This document shows positions 39,938 to 48,928 of a stretch of 64,000 bases of DNA, in pieces. The number at the start of each line of letters is the position of its first letter. Within the stretch, counting starts at the first letter, position 1. Below the pieces are notes generated by a model. The model was not told the DNA's origin. It saw nothing but the letters and a program-made list of their open reading frames with translations, and made no database searches. The translations under genes were made by a program, and so were the position numbers. Source of the stretch: Streptomyces fructofermentans (lineage in GTDB: Bacteria > Actinomycetota > Actinomycetes > Streptomycetales > Streptomycetaceae); NCBI RefSeq assembly GCF_014651055.1, contig NZ_BMWD01000014.1, positions 114,544 through 178,543 on the forward strand, written 5' to 3'.

Positions 39938-41209
39938 TCAGGAGCCGGACTTCATGGCCGTGGTGATGGCCTCGGACGCGGTGGCGGCCTGGTCGGCGGC
40001 GTCTCCTCCGGTGAGGACGGCCGTCATGTAGTCCTTGATGGGGTTCTTCGCCTCCACGGCGGCCCATCCGGGGGTGTTGGGCGTCGCCCGGCCGACGGCG
40101 GCACCGACCGCCATGGCCGCGGCGCCCGGGTCCGCGGCGACCGCGTCGGCCAGCGTGGTCTTGTTGGGGACGTAGCTCATGGCTACGGCGAGCTTCTTCT
40201 GCCAGGCGTCACCGGTCAGTTCCTTGATGAAGGTGTAGGCGGCGTCCTGCTTCGTGGAGACCATGGGGACGACGAGGTCGGACCCGCCGGTGAAGACGGC
40301 TCCGGGTGTGTCGGCGGTCTTGCCCGGGATCGGGAAGAACCCGAGTTTGCCCTTGAGTTCGGGGTTGTTCTCGACGACGACCTGGGCTCCGCCCGGCGTC
40401 GAGATCACCTGCGCGACCTGCCCCTTGGCCATGACCTCGGCCTGGGGCGGTTCGGCCTCGTCGGAGTCCCTCGGGCCCTTGCCGAGTGCCTGGAGCCGCT
40501 GGTAGAACTCCATGCCGCGCAGGGCCTCGGGGCTGTCGAGAGCCCCCTTCCAGGTGCCGCCCGACTCGGTCGCGAGCTCGCCGCCCTCGTCCCAGACGAA
40601 GCCGGCGAGGGCGTACCACATCTGGCCGGGCAGGTAGATGCCCTGGGTTCCGCCCTTGTTGAGTTTCTTGGTGGCGTCGATCCACTGGTCCCGGGTCTTG
40701 ATCGCGGCCGGGTCGACACCCGCCTTGTCGAAGAGGTCGGTGCGGTAGATGACGACGCGGTTGGCTGCGTAGTACGGGATGCCGTACTGCTTGCCCTGGT
40801 AGGCGCCGGGTTCGGCCAGGCCCTTCAGCCAGTCCTTGCCGCCGAGGTCGGCGACCTTGTCGCTGAAGTCGAGCAGTCCGCCGCTCTGGGCGTACTGGGC
40901 GACCTGGGTGTTGCCCGTCTCGATGACGTCGGGCGCGTCGTTGCTGGCGAGGGCCGCGGTCACCTTCTGGCCGATGCCGTCCCATTCCTGGACCTGGACC
41001 TTGACGTCGATGTCCGGGTGGTCGGCCTCGAAGCCTGCGACGAACTCCTTCTGGAACTCCGCCGACACGCTGTCGCGCATCAGCCACACGTCGATCGTGG
41101 TCCGTCCGCCGGACGAACCGTCGCCGGACGAGTCGGAGGAGTCGCTGCAGGCACTGAGGCCGGCGGTCATCACGAGCACGGACACACCGGCAAGCAAGCG
41201 GAGCTTCAC
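39938..41209 (-). CDS. Sugar ABC transporter substrate-binding lipoprotein
   Basis: This 423-residue extracellular binding protein has a lipoprotein signal with lipobox LSAC near residue 23 (MTAGLSACSDSSD). It is then a family 1 solute-binding protein (IDVWLMRDSVSAEFQKEFVA, APDVIETGNTQVAQYAQSGG). GTG 41209 was chosen because GAGGTGA lies 4-5 bases before it and the signal sequence begins there; ATG 41230 is an alternative. It is divergent from the GntR gene and heads the leftward cluster with two permeases, GH20 and GH16. The ligand is probably an N-acetylglucosamine-containing or beta-linked oligosaccharide, inferred from GH20. Confidence 0.9.
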   Translation of the reverse strand: MKLRLLAGVSVLVMTAGLSACSDSSDSSGDGSSGGRTTIDVWLMRDSVSAEFQKEFVAGFEADHPDIDVKVQVQEWDGIGQKVTAALASNDAPDVIETGNTQVAQYAQSGGLLDFSDKVADLGGKDWLKGLAEPGAYQGKQYGIPYYAANRVVIYRTDLFDKAGVDPAAIKTRDQWIDATKKLNKGGTQGIYLPGQMWYALAGFVWDEGGELATESGGTWKGALDSPEALRGMEFYQRLQALGKGPRDSDEAEPPQAEVMAKGQVAQVISTPGGAQVVVENNPELKGKLGFFPIPGKTADTPGAVFTGGSDLVVPMVSTKQDAAYTFIKELTGDAWQKKLAVAMSYVPNKTTLADAVAADPGAAAMAVGAAVGRATPNTPGWAAVEAKNPIKDYMTAVLTGGDAADQAATASEAITTAMKSGS

Positions 41210-41241
41210 GGGTTCACCTCTGGAAGACATGACCAAACCAC

Positions 41242-41250
41242 CTGACCAGT
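41242..41250. promoter_or_regulatory. Putative GntR half-operator ACTGGTCAG (reverse strand)
   Basis: CTGACCAGT on the plus strand lies 33 bases upstream of the binding-protein start. It forms CCAGT...ACTGG (41246-41261) with the following sequence. The same nonamer in the other orientation lies just upstream of the GntR gene. Confidence 0.5.
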
Positions 41251-41462
41251 GAAGCCCACTGGACAGCTCACCTCTTGGTGGTGAACGAAGGTGGCATAGA
41301 CCAATGTGGGCGTCAACCCATCCCGCACAGCGGGTTTTCGGCGGGCGCACCCCCGAGATATCGACATGCTTCGAGGACATGACCGGATAGACTGCCTTGA
41401 CCAGCAGGCCAGACAGCCGAAAGAGTCGTACGTGGTCACACCACAGGTCAGGTAACAGGTCA

Positions 41463-41471
41463 ACTGGTCAG
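41463..41471. promoter_or_regulatory. Putative GntR operator ACTGGTCAG
   Basis: It lies 27 bases upstream of the GntR start. A partial copy (TGACCAG) is at 41398-41404, and AGGTCA repeats lie at 41445-41462. This suggests autoregulation and control of the divergent transporter genes. It shares the TGGTC core with DasR sites but is not the full DasR consensus. Confidence 0.5.
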
Positions 41472-41497
41472 ACGAGATCCGCAAGAGGGGACACAGC

Positions 41498-42337
41498 ATG
41501 GACGCCGACGCACCAGGTGCGGTGCTCAAGCGGGAGCGGGTTCGCGACTTCATCCTCGAACTCATCGAGTCGCAGCACCCCGGGGACGCGATCCCCTCCG
41601 AGCGCGCGCTCTGCGCCCGACTGGGCGTCTCCCGACCGACGTTGCGTGCCGCGGTCGACGAACTCGTCGCCGCGGGACTCCTGGTGAGGGAGCACGGCCG
41701 CGGCATGTTCGTGGCCCCCGAGAAGATCACCCAGGAACTCGTCTCCGGACAGCAGAGCCTGAGCCTCCCACCCGCCTCCGGCGTCTGGTCGAGCCGGCTC
41801 CTGGAGTTCACCACCATCCAGGCGGGAGCACGCGTCGGCCGCAAGCTGCGCATCTCCCCGGGCGCCGCCATCGTGTACGTCGCGCGCCTGCGCCTGGTCG
41901 ACGGCGCCCCCATGGCCATCGAGCACCTGCACATCAGGGCCGACCTGGTACCCGGCCTGTCGGCCCAGGAACTGGAGGCCGGCGACCTGTACGAGCACCT
42001 GCGCGAACGCCACGGGGTGCATGTCCAGGAGGCCGTACAGGCCATCGAACCCACGGTCGTCACCCGCGCCGAGGCCGAACTCCTGGACGTCCCGGAACTC
42101 TCCCCCGCCCTGCTCTTCGAACGGCTCACCTCGGACACCACGGGCCGGCCCGTCGAGTACGTGCACTCGCTCTACCGCGGCGACCGGTACCGCATCGTCT
42201 CCCGCCTCGCCCTCGGCCCCTCCGCCGCGGTCCCGCCCGACCGCCTGGGACACCACCCCGGCATCCCGCCCGGGGACTTCGCCGACCGCGACCGCATCGC
42301 CTCCTCCACGAGCGGCGACATCCAGTCGGCCTACTGA
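41498..42337 (+). CDS. GntR/HutC-family regulator of the sugar cluster
   Basis: This 279-residue repressor-type regulator has an N-terminal GntR winged helix (IPSERALCARLGVSRPTLRA, AAGLLVREHGRGMFVAPEKI). The UTRA ligand-binding domain (APMAIEHLHIRADLVPGLSA, RPVEYVHSLYRGDRYRIVSR) has the DasR-like ending. It is divergent from the ABC-transporter genes and probably controls them in response to a sugar phosphate. It differs from DasR proper in its N-terminus and by a 30-residue C-terminal tail. ATG 41498 was chosen; GAGGGG lies upstream. Confidence 0.88.
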   Translation: MDADAPGAVLKRERVRDFILELIESQHPGDAIPSERALCARLGVSRPTLRAAVDELVAAGLLVREHGRGMFVAPEKITQELVSGQQSLSLPPASGVWSSRLLEFTTIQAGARVGRKLRISPGAAIVYVARLRLVDGAPMAIEHLHIRADLVPGLSAQELEAGDLYEHLRERHGVHVQEAVQAIEPTVVTRAEAELLDVPELSPALLFERLTSDTTGRPVEYVHSLYRGDRYRIVSRLALGPSAAVPPDRLGHHPGIPPGDFADRDRIASSTSGDIQSAY

Positions 42338-42416
42338 CGCGCGACGGCCGGGCACGCGCCGGCGGGCGGCCGGGGCACGGCCACCGCGGCCGCACGCGCC
42401 GGATAGGGTCCCTGAC

Positions 42417-42935
42417 ATGGAAAGAATCCTCGTGGTGGGCGCGACGGGCGCGGGCAAGACGACACTCGCCCGCGCCGTGGGCGAGCGCCTCGGGCTGCCC
42501 CACCACGAGATGGACGCGCTCTACTACACCGGCCCCGGCTGGGCCGTGGACGACGGCTTCGTCGACACCGTCACGCGCTTCTCCGACGAACCCCGCTGGA
42601 TCGTCGACTCCATCGGCTCCTCCGAGGTCCGCGATCTGCTCTGGGAGCGGGCCGACGGCGTTCTCTGGCTCGACTACCCCAGGCGGGTCGTGATGCCGCG
42701 CGTGCTGCGGCGCTCCCTGCGCCGTACGGTCGCCCGCGAACGCGTCTTCGGCGGCAACCGGGAGACCTGGTCGGGCTGGCTGAGCCGCGAGCACCCGGCC
42801 TGGTGGTCGTGGTCCCAGCACGCGAGCCGCCGCGACGAGATCGAGCGGCGCACCCGGGACCCCCGGTTCACCCCGCTCCGCACCCTCCGCTTCGACCACC
42901 CCCACCGCGCCGCGGCCTGGCTGGCGTCCCTCTGA
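42417..42935 (+). CDS. P-loop kinase-like protein (adenylate kinase/FlaR type)
   Basis: This 172-residue small P-loop NTPase has Walker A GATGAGKTT (8-16) right after the first strand (MERILVVG). It continues in the FlaR/topology-modulation-like kinase pattern (LPHHEMDALYYTGPGWAVDD, RWIVDSIGS, VLWLDYPRRVVMPRVLRRSL). In this group the arginine-rich segment may be the lid. Function is unknown; a nucleotide or small-molecule kinase is possible. ATG 42417 is preceded by GGATAGGG. It stands alone after the GntR gene. Confidence 0.75.
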   Translation: MERILVVGATGAGKTTLARAVGERLGLPHHEMDALYYTGPGWAVDDGFVDTVTRFSDEPRWIVDSIGSSEVRDLLWERADGVLWLDYPRRVVMPRVLRRSLRRTVARERVFGGNRETWSGWLSREHPAWWSWSQHASRRDEIERRTRDPRFTPLRTLRFDHPHRAAAWLASL

Positions 42936-43159
42936 CACCGCACCGCGAGGTTCGACCCCGCGGCCGACGCTCCGGGCCTCGGCGCCACGCGGTCCCGACG
43001 CGGAAGCGCCGGCCGCCGACCGCGACCGACTCAGGTGGTGACGAACCACCGCAAGAGGTACGTTCGCAAGGAGGGCCGGACAGAGGGCCGGACATACGGT
43101 CGCCCGACATGGCGACCGGCGGACCGCCCTGCCATCCTCTCCGCGGGCGAGGTGCTCCA

Positions 43160-43879
43160 ATGAAGGTCGAAGGTTCCGTCGCGTTCGTCACGGGCGCCAA
43201 CCGTGGACTCGGAGAACAGTTCGTCAAGGCCCTGTTCGAGGCCGGCGCGGCCAAGGTCTACGCCGGCGCACGCGATCCGGCGAAGGTCACGGCGCCGGGA
43301 GCCGTTCCCGTGGCCGTGGACATCACCGACCACGACTCCGTCCGCGCGGCGGCCGAAGTGGCCCAGGACGTCACTCTCCTGATCAACAACGCCGGCTCCA
43401 CCACCCGCGCGGGCATCCTCACGGCCGAACTGGAGTCGTTCCGGCTGGAGTTCGAGACCCATGTCATCGGCACCCTCGCCATGAGCAGGGCGTTCGCCCC
43501 CGCCCTCGGCCGCAACGGCGGAGGCGCCATCGTCAACGTCCTGTCCGTACTGTCCTGGCTGTCCATCCCGGTCAGCGCCGGGTACGCCGCGGCCAAGGCC
43601 GCCGAGTGGTCGGTGACCAACGCCCTGCGGGTGGCTCTCGCCGAGCAGGGAACCCAGGTCACGGCACTCCACGTCAGCTACCTCGCCACCGAGATGGCCG
43701 CGAGCGTGCAGGGCCCCAAGGCCGATCCCGCCGAGGTGGCCCGCGCGACGCTGGACGGGGTCGCCTCCGGGCAGCACGAGGTGCTCGCCGACGAGGTCAG
43801 CAAGCAGGTCCGGGCCGCCCTGCCCGGGGGGCCGGACGCGTTGTATCCGCAGTTGCGCGGAGGCACGACACTCGTCTGA
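43160..43879 (+). CDS. Short-chain dehydrogenase/reductase
   Basis: This 239-residue classical SDR has cofactor motif TGANRGLG (11-18), NNAG (LLINNAGST), the catalytic Ser region (NVLSVLSWLS) and the active site YAAAK (in SAGYAAAKAAEW). It is probably an NAD(P)-dependent oxidoreductase; the substrate is unknown. ATG 43160 is preceded by GAGGTG. A second, divergent SDR gene follows 71 bases later in the same direction, so the two may be an operon. Confidence 0.88.
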   Translation: MKVEGSVAFVTGANRGLGEQFVKALFEAGAAKVYAGARDPAKVTAPGAVPVAVDITDHDSVRAAAEVAQDVTLLINNAGSTTRAGILTAELESFRLEFETHVIGTLAMSRAFAPALGRNGGGAIVNVLSVLSWLSIPVSAGYAAAKAAEWSVTNALRVALAEQGTQVTALHVSYLATEMAASVQGPKADPAEVARATLDGVASGQHEVLADEVSKQVRAALPGGPDALYPQLRGGTTLV

Positions 43880-43950
43880 CGCGCGAGGGCAACTCCCGTA
43901 CGGAGGCGGCCGCGGCCGCCTCCGCGCCGCAGCCACCCCATGAGGTCCCC

Positions 43951-44697
43951 ATGACAGGCACACAGGCCAACCAACCCAACCTGAACGGCCAGACCGTGGT
44001 CGTCATCGGCGCCAGCTCGGGGATCGGGCTGGCGACCGCGCGCCGTGTACGCGCCGACGGCGGCCAGGTCGTCATGGTCGGACGCAATCCGGAACGGCTC
44101 GAACGGGCGGCGGCCGAGATCGAGCCGCTCAGCACCGCGGCCTTCGACGCGGGCGACACCGACCGCGTCCGGCAGTTCTTCGACGACCTGCCCGACACCG
44201 TCGACCACGTCATCTCGACGGCGGGTTCACCGTCCTACGAGACCTTGGCGGACGTGGACGTCGCCGAGGCGAGCCGTCACATCGGTGAACGCCTCGCCAT
44301 GACACTCGGAATCGCCAAGTACAGCCGGGGCAAGGTCCGGGACGGCGGAACTCTGCTGTTCATCGGCGGCACGGGCGGCCGGCGCCCCGGCGTCGGCAGG
44401 TCGCTCACCGCGGCCCTCACCGCGGCGCTTCCCGCCCTCACGGCCAACCTCGCGCTCGAACTCGCGCCGATCCGGATGAACCTGATCGCCGCCGGGTTCG
44501 TCGACTCGCCCCTCTCCGCGACACTGCTGGGCGACCGACTCGAGGCGCGACGCGAGGAGCTGCGTACGACGCTGCCCATCCGGCGGGTCGTCGGTCCCGA
44601 CGACATCGCCGCCCTGGCCGTGCACATCATGTGCAATGAGGTGCTGACGGGCGCGACGTACGACATCGACGGGGGCCAGCAACTGCTGCCGGGCTGA
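43951..44697 (+). CDS. SDR-family protein without the usual YxxxK site
   Basis: This 248-residue SDR has a good cofactor motif VVVIGASSGIGLATARRV (16-33), an STAG instead of NNAG (HVISTAGSPSYE), and the C-terminal LTGATYDIDGGQQL typical of the family. Around the expected catalytic helix the sequence is RPGVGRSLTAALTAALPALT, with no YxxxK. Either it has an altered mechanism or it is a non-catalytic member. ATG 43951 follows GAGGTCCCC. A perfect 19-base inverted repeat terminator follows. Confidence 0.82.
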   Translation: MTGTQANQPNLNGQTVVVIGASSGIGLATARRVRADGGQVVMVGRNPERLERAAAEIEPLSTAAFDAGDTDRVRQFFDDLPDTVDHVISTAGSPSYETLADVDVAEASRHIGERLAMTLGIAKYSRGKVRDGGTLLFIGGTGGRRPGVGRSLTAALTAALPALTANLALELAPIRMNLIAAGFVDSPLSATLLGDRLEARREELRTTLPIRRVVGPDDIAALAVHIMCNEVLTGATYDIDGGQQLLPG

Positions 44698-44726
44698 CGC
44701 CTCTCTCTGACGCCCCGCCTCAGAAG

Positions 44727-44766
44727 GCCGCTCGGGCCGACCTGGTGCCAGGTCGGCCCGAGCGGC
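44727..44766. terminator. Perfect 19-bp stem bidirectional terminator
   Basis: Left arm 44727-44745 and right arm 44748-44766 are exact reverse complements with a two-base loop (TG). It separates the convergent SDR and crotonase genes. Confidence 0.85.
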
Positions 44767-44788
44767 GCTGCGGTTCCGGTGGTCGGCG

Positions 44789-45634
44789 TCATACGGCCGG
44801 TCCGAGCGGTCGGTCCGAGGGACCCAGATGCCGGCCGAGGTCGAGTTCGACGCCGTCCGGCTGCTGGAGTCCGCCGTCGAAGAGCCGCTTGACACGGTGG
44901 ACGTTCTCCTCCCGGCCGGAGGTGCGGAAGAAGGCCCCCAGCGCGCTCCCGAACTCCTCCACCGACGGCTCGGTGACCTCGTCGACCAGTTGCTTGGTCC
45001 CCCGCACGGCTGCCTTGTCGAAGCCGGCGACCCTCCGGGCGAAGTCGTCGACGAACGCTTCCAGTTCCGATGCCGGCAGGACGCGGTTGACATAGCCGTA
45101 CGCGGCCGCGAGGTCCGCCGGGACGTCGTCGGCGCCCAGCAGGACCTCCAGGGCCCGCCCCCGGCCCATCAGGCGGGACAGCCGGCCGGTGGGATTGCCT
45201 CCGGGCACCGATCCGATGCCGACCTCGAAATGACCGAGGACAGCGCCCGGGCCGGCGAAGCGGATGTCGGTCGCAAGGGCGAACTCACTGCCCGCGCCCC
45301 GGGCGCGGCCGTCGATCTCGCTGATGGTGAGGGCGGGCACCCTCGCGAGCCGGTACACGTTGTCGGCGTAGGGGTGCAGTCCGGACGCGGCGGGCTTCAT
45401 GGCGGCCACCCGGGCCTTGTCCGCCAGGAGGTCCCAATGGGCCATGAAGAAGTCGGGGTTGGCGCTGCGGAAGACGACCACGGTGAGACCGGGGTCCTGC
45501 TCGATGCGTGTGATCAGCGCCGCGAGCTGCTCGATGGTGTCCGGGTCGACCAGGTTGATCGCACCGTTGGAAAAGGTCACCCTCCAATAGGTCGGACTGA
45601 CCTGCTGCACGCTGAACTGCTCGTCGACGCTCAT
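44789..45634 (-). CDS. Enoyl-CoA hydratase/isomerase (crotonase) family protein
   Basis: This 281-residue protein has the crotonase fold (VTFSNGAINLVDPDTIEQLA, VVVFRSANPDFFMAHWDL, SEIDGRARGAGSEFALATDI, AVLGHFEVGIGSVPGGN). The oxyanion-hole glycine motif is present. The first catalytic Glu position is FEVGIG; the second is GGNPTG, so hydratase activity is not assured. ATG 45634 was chosen because the family start MSVDEQFSVQQ begins there; upstream in-frame starts add an unrelated basic segment. The substrate is unknown. Confidence 0.82.
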   Translation of the reverse strand: MSVDEQFSVQQVSPTYWRVTFSNGAINLVDPDTIEQLAALITRIEQDPGLTVVVFRSANPDFFMAHWDLLADKARVAAMKPAASGLHPYADNVYRLARVPALTISEIDGRARGAGSEFALATDIRFAGPGAVLGHFEVGIGSVPGGNPTGRLSRLMGRGRALEVLLGADDVPADLAAAYGYVNRVLPASELEAFVDDFARRVAGFDKAAVRGTKQLVDEVTEPSVEEFGSALGAFFRTSGREENVHRVKRLFDGGLQQPDGVELDLGRHLGPSDRPLGPAV

Positions 45635-46155
45635 GAAATCGGTCCCGTCGTCACGGTGGTTGTGGTGCCGCATCGGCGTCCGCCGTCCGCGACAGGGCGC
45701 GGTCCCATCAGGCGCGATCCGCTTCGGCGACCGGCGGTGGTGACGCCCTGCTGTGCGGCGGACGAACGCCCGAACGCCCGGGTCCCGTCCCACGACCGGC
45801 ACGCCGGCACCCGGCGCCCGGCCGGACGGGCGCCGCACGGATCAAGCGTAGACCCGCGTTCGGTCGCCCCGCATGTGGGCGCTCGGCCGTCGCGCGGGCG
45901 ACGGACGGCCCGGCTGCCGCTCACCCCGGGCGGCCCGCAGGGTGCCGTGGATTTGCCGGACTTGCCGCAAGCCCAATCGGTCGCATCCACCGCCACGCCG
46001 AGGAAGGGGTCTTCTTCGGACTGCGGGGTCGAGCGGTCGGGCCTTGGACACGGGCCATGGCCGATGCGTCCTCGGTGCGGACGGTGGCGCCCAGGTTGCA
46101 CTCGTTGTGGAACCGATCCGCGCCTCCGGCAAGGTGACTCCCGCAGCGGCCGGGA
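45635..46155. other. 520-bp stretch without a recognised gene
   Basis: No convincing gene. Several overlapping open frames are present on both strands, but none has a credible start, family resemblance or codon bias clearly better than the others. It may contain degraded coding sequence. Confidence 0.45.
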
Positions 46156-46593
46156 CTAGCTCGCCGACACCTTCACGTCGTCCGACTCGACGTCCGTCGC
46201 GTACGCGATCGACAGTCCGGGCACCTCCTGGGCGACGCGTGCGACCACGGCCCGGTGCCAGCTTGCCGGGTAGCCCGACTCGGGGTGCGCCGCGCGGTAC
46301 TCGGCGTCGTCCCGGTACGTGACGATCCCCGGCTCCGGGAGGTCGCCCAGACTGTCGACCGCCTTGTCGACGAACTCGCCCGTGAGTCGCTCCAGGTCCC
46401 GCAGGGCTGTGCGGACGCTGTGCGGGACAGGGCGCGCACCCTGCTCCCAGGCGTCCACCGTGCCCGCGGGAACGCCGACGTGTTCGGCCAGCCAGGAACC
46501 GGTGAGGCCCAGGAACTCGCACACCACCATGAATTCGGCGGATGTCATCGTGCGGCCCTCGTCGAGCGGACCGTTGGCGGAATTCTCGGCCAT
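46156..46593 (-). CDS. Small helix-turn-helix (DUF1870/XRE-like) protein
   Basis: This 145-residue protein has an N-terminal XRE-like helix-turn-helix (MVVCEFLGLTGSWLAEHVGV, then PAGTVDAWEQGARPVP), as in DUF1870/YdiL-type proteins. The second half (IVTYRDDAEYRAAHP, ASWHRAVVARVAQEVPGL) is a conserved acidic domain of unknown role. ATG 46593 gives MAENSANGPLDEG; a second Met at residue 16 (MTSAEFMVVC) is an alternative start. It has no close operon partner. Confidence 0.7.
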   Translation of the reverse strand: MAENSANGPLDEGRTMTSAEFMVVCEFLGLTGSWLAEHVGVPAGTVDAWEQGARPVPHSVRTALRDLERLTGEFVDKAVDSLGDLPEPGIVTYRDDAEYRAAHPESGYPASWHRAVVARVAQEVPGLSIAYATDVESDDVKVSAS

Positions 46594-46774
46594 GGCTTCC
46601 CTTCTCGCGCTGAACTCTGAACTGCTTCCGGATCTACGGGAGACGGTCCCGACATGGTGTCATTCCCCGGACGGGCCGGCGCAGTCCGGCGTGAGGCGGC
46701 GGATTGCCGGAGGAGGGCTGCGGGAAGTCCGGTGCGGGCAGCGGGGATTGGCCGTGGGCCGGGCACATCCGTCA

Positions 46775-47578
46775 TTACGACTTCGCGAGAACGGTTTCGA
46801 CCCCGTCGAGCATCCGGCCCAGCAGGTGGAGCGCCCGAGCCCGTACAGGTGCCCCGCGCGCGGTGCCCCTCCAACGCGCTTGCGTGAACGACTCGACGGC
46901 GTCGAGGGTCCCGGTGTCGTCGCAGGCCGCCAGCACCAGGACGAACCGTACGTAGTCGCCGATGTCCGTGCCTAGGGGATGGTGGTCGGCGAAGCCCTGG
47001 AGGCGTGGTGTCAGGGCGGGCAGGGTCCGGGCCGTGGGGTGGACCACCGCGAGCGCGGCGAGCGCCAGGCGGACCGCCGGGCACTCGTCCGCCCAGCGGG
47101 CGAGCAGGTCCGCAGTCCGGCACCGGACGGCTTCCCCGGCCCGGTACTCGCTGTCGGGATCGGCGTGCGGCGGGGTGTCCGGCCAGCACTGGGCGCGGTG
47201 GCGCTCGGTGACGGTGGCCACGGCGAACAGGAGGCCGACCACCTGGAAGCGTTGGCGTGGTGGCACCCGGTCGTCCACGGCAAGGGCCGCGAGCAGCGGG
47301 ACGGCTCCCGCGGTGTACGGGTCGCACGTGTCCTGGTGGAGGACCTCCGAGTAGAAGTCGCCGAGGAAGCGGCCGTCGTCGTGCCAGTACGGGTCGGCCG
47401 AGGGCGCGAAGAGCAGGGCCGCCTGGGGCGGTCGCGGGATCGGCACGCGGTCGGCGACGACATCGCGGTAGACCAGCCGGACCGGCGGACCGAAGACCCG
47501 GCCGGTCCGCCAGGCTTCCTGAAGGTCGGCGCCGCCCCCGTCGTCCGGGGTCGCGTACGGGGACGGGGTGGATGTCAT
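46775..47578 (-). CDS. Conserved hypothetical protein, 267 aa
   Basis: I do not recognise the family. The protein is soluble, Ala/Leu/Arg-rich and probably all-helical (VVGLLFAVATVTERHRAQCW, CPAVRLALAALAVVHPTART, VRFVLVLAACDDTGTLDAVE), suggestive of HEAT-like repeats. It starts MTSTPSPYATPDDGG. There is no signal peptide or metal site. It is divergent from the next gene across about 400 bases. Confidence 0.65.
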   Translation of the reverse strand: MTSTPSPYATPDDGGGADLQEAWRTGRVFGPPVRLVYRDVVADRVPIPRPPQAALLFAPSADPYWHDDGRFLGDFYSEVLHQDTCDPYTAGAVPLLAALAVDDRVPPRQRFQVVGLLFAVATVTERHRAQCWPDTPPHADPDSEYRAGEAVRCRTADLLARWADECPAVRLALAALAVVHPTARTLPALTPRLQGFADHHPLGTDIGDYVRFVLVLAACDDTGTLDAVESFTQARWRGTARGAPVRARALHLLGRMLDGVETVLAKS

Positions 47579-47974
47579 GGCCGTCGCAGCCTAGAACCTG
47601 GGCATCCGGACGGGACCGGCGGGGCCGACGGACCTCGCCACAACTCCGGCTGCCCCCGGCGCTCTTGCCGCTGTAGGGGCGCTCGCCGCCAAGTCCGGTG
47701 TCCGACAGATCACATCCGGTCCGAATGAGTCGCAAAGCGATGATCTCCGTATATGTGGATCAGCGCCGGTTCGACGCCGCGCCGGATCCGGGTCCGCTTC
47801 CGCCTCCGGGGCACGCGGCATACCGCGGTCAGGTGCGCGGGCGGCATCGGGGCCGAGGCGGGACCGAGGTCCACCGGAGCCCTGTCGACAGGTCGGCGCG
47901 TGCGACGAGCCCGCGGGGGCGGCGATCCCCCGCGTACGGCCTCGCGGGAACCGTGAACGAGCAAGGAGCAGAGC
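47579..47974. other. Divergent intergenic region
   Basis: No gene. It contains an AT-rich patch with an inverted repeat TGATC...GATCA (47741-47762), which may be a promoter/operator for the rightward gene. AAGGAG is the ribosome binding site just before 47975. Confidence 0.45.
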
Positions 47975-48775
47975 ATGGCAGGCAGTACGGGGACATCCAC
48001 GTGCGGGGCGCTCACCGGGAAGGAGCTTGCCGTCGGCCCGTCGGGGGACCACCGGAGCGGTACAGCCCTCGCCGCGTCGAGGCCGCCGGTCCGCACCGCC
48101 GGCCTCGCGCAGCCTTCCGAGGCGGCCGGCGACGGCCCGGTGTTCGTCGACACCACCGGGCGTCGGCGGCGCTGGCTGCGCACGCTGGGCTGGGTGGTCG
48201 CGTTCTCGTGCGTGGGGTTCGCCGCCACGGTGACGGCGGTCCTGGCCCTCGGGAACGCCGCCGCGCCCTGGATCTCGCTGCCGGGCGGTGACAAGAAGGC
48301 CCGTACCTCCCGCGAGGTCCCCGCGGTCACGGACCTCCCCGCGCCGACGGTGGGTCCGTCCCCGGGCGCGCAGAGGGTGGATCCGGTCTCCCCGTCGGGT
48401 GCCCGGAACCTGACGGTCGACGGCGGGGAGCCCAGCAGAAACGTTTCTGAAGCTTCCGCCACGCCGTCCGGCACCCCCGGGAGCGGCCGGCCCCGCACCC
48501 CCGCGGAGACAACTCCCGCCTCCAAGGGCACGGAGGGCGGCACGCCCGCGACGACGTCGCCGGGTACCGCGACGGCCACCCCGTCCCCCTCGTCCACTCC
48601 CGGCGGCGACGGGTCGGACGAGGACGGCGAGGGCGGCGGAGCCGTCGAGGGCGGCTCCGGCGGCGGGGATGCCACCGCGTCGCCGACGCCCGGCGCCGGT
48701 GGCGACGCGATCGTCGCGGGCGGGCCCTCGGACACCCTTCTCCGCGGCCTGTCCCTGCTGACCCCGGCCCTCTGA
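47975..48775 (+). CDS. Single-pass membrane protein with low-complexity tail
   Basis: This 266-residue protein has a roughly 70-residue hydrophilic N-terminus ending in VFVDTTGRRRRWLRTLGW, then one membrane helix (about 72-93). A long extracellular Thr/Pro/Ser/Gly-rich tail follows. The segment before the helix resembles the N-terminus of some Streptomyces membrane-anchored polysaccharide-modifying proteins, but no catalytic domain follows here. It may be a truncated relative or a cell-wall-associated stalk. AAGGAG precedes the ATG. Function is unknown. Confidence 0.65.
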   Translation: MAGSTGTSTCGALTGKELAVGPSGDHRSGTALAASRPPVRTAGLAQPSEAAGDGPVFVDTTGRRRRWLRTLGWVVAFSCVGFAATVTAVLALGNAAAPWISLPGGDKKARTSREVPAVTDLPAPTVGPSPGAQRVDPVSPSGARNLTVDGGEPSRNVSEASATPSGTPGSGRPRTPAETTPASKGTEGGTPATTSPGTATATPSPSSTPGGDGSDEDGEGGGAVEGGSGGGDATASPTPGAGGDAIVAGGPSDTLLRGLSLLTPAL

Positions 48776-48928
48776 CACGGGCGGACCCGGAGCGGGGTGC
48801 GGCCACGGGTCGCCCCCGGCGGAGGACGGCACCCACCGACCGGCGCCCGCTCAGGCGAGCGGCACCCCGTCGACCGGCCGGGCGCCCCGCCCCCGGGTGG
48901 CCCGAACCCGCCGCGACGGGCGCCCGGT

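Noticed and set aside
41230..41480. Full DasR-responsive element
   Set aside because: Only the half ACTGGTC is present; the symmetrical second half of the DasR consensus is missing, so it is listed as a GntR-type site instead.
45635..46155. Overlapping open frames considered as a gene between the crotonase and HTH genes
   Set aside because: None has a ribosome binding site, domain or consistent codon bias; at most a degraded gene.
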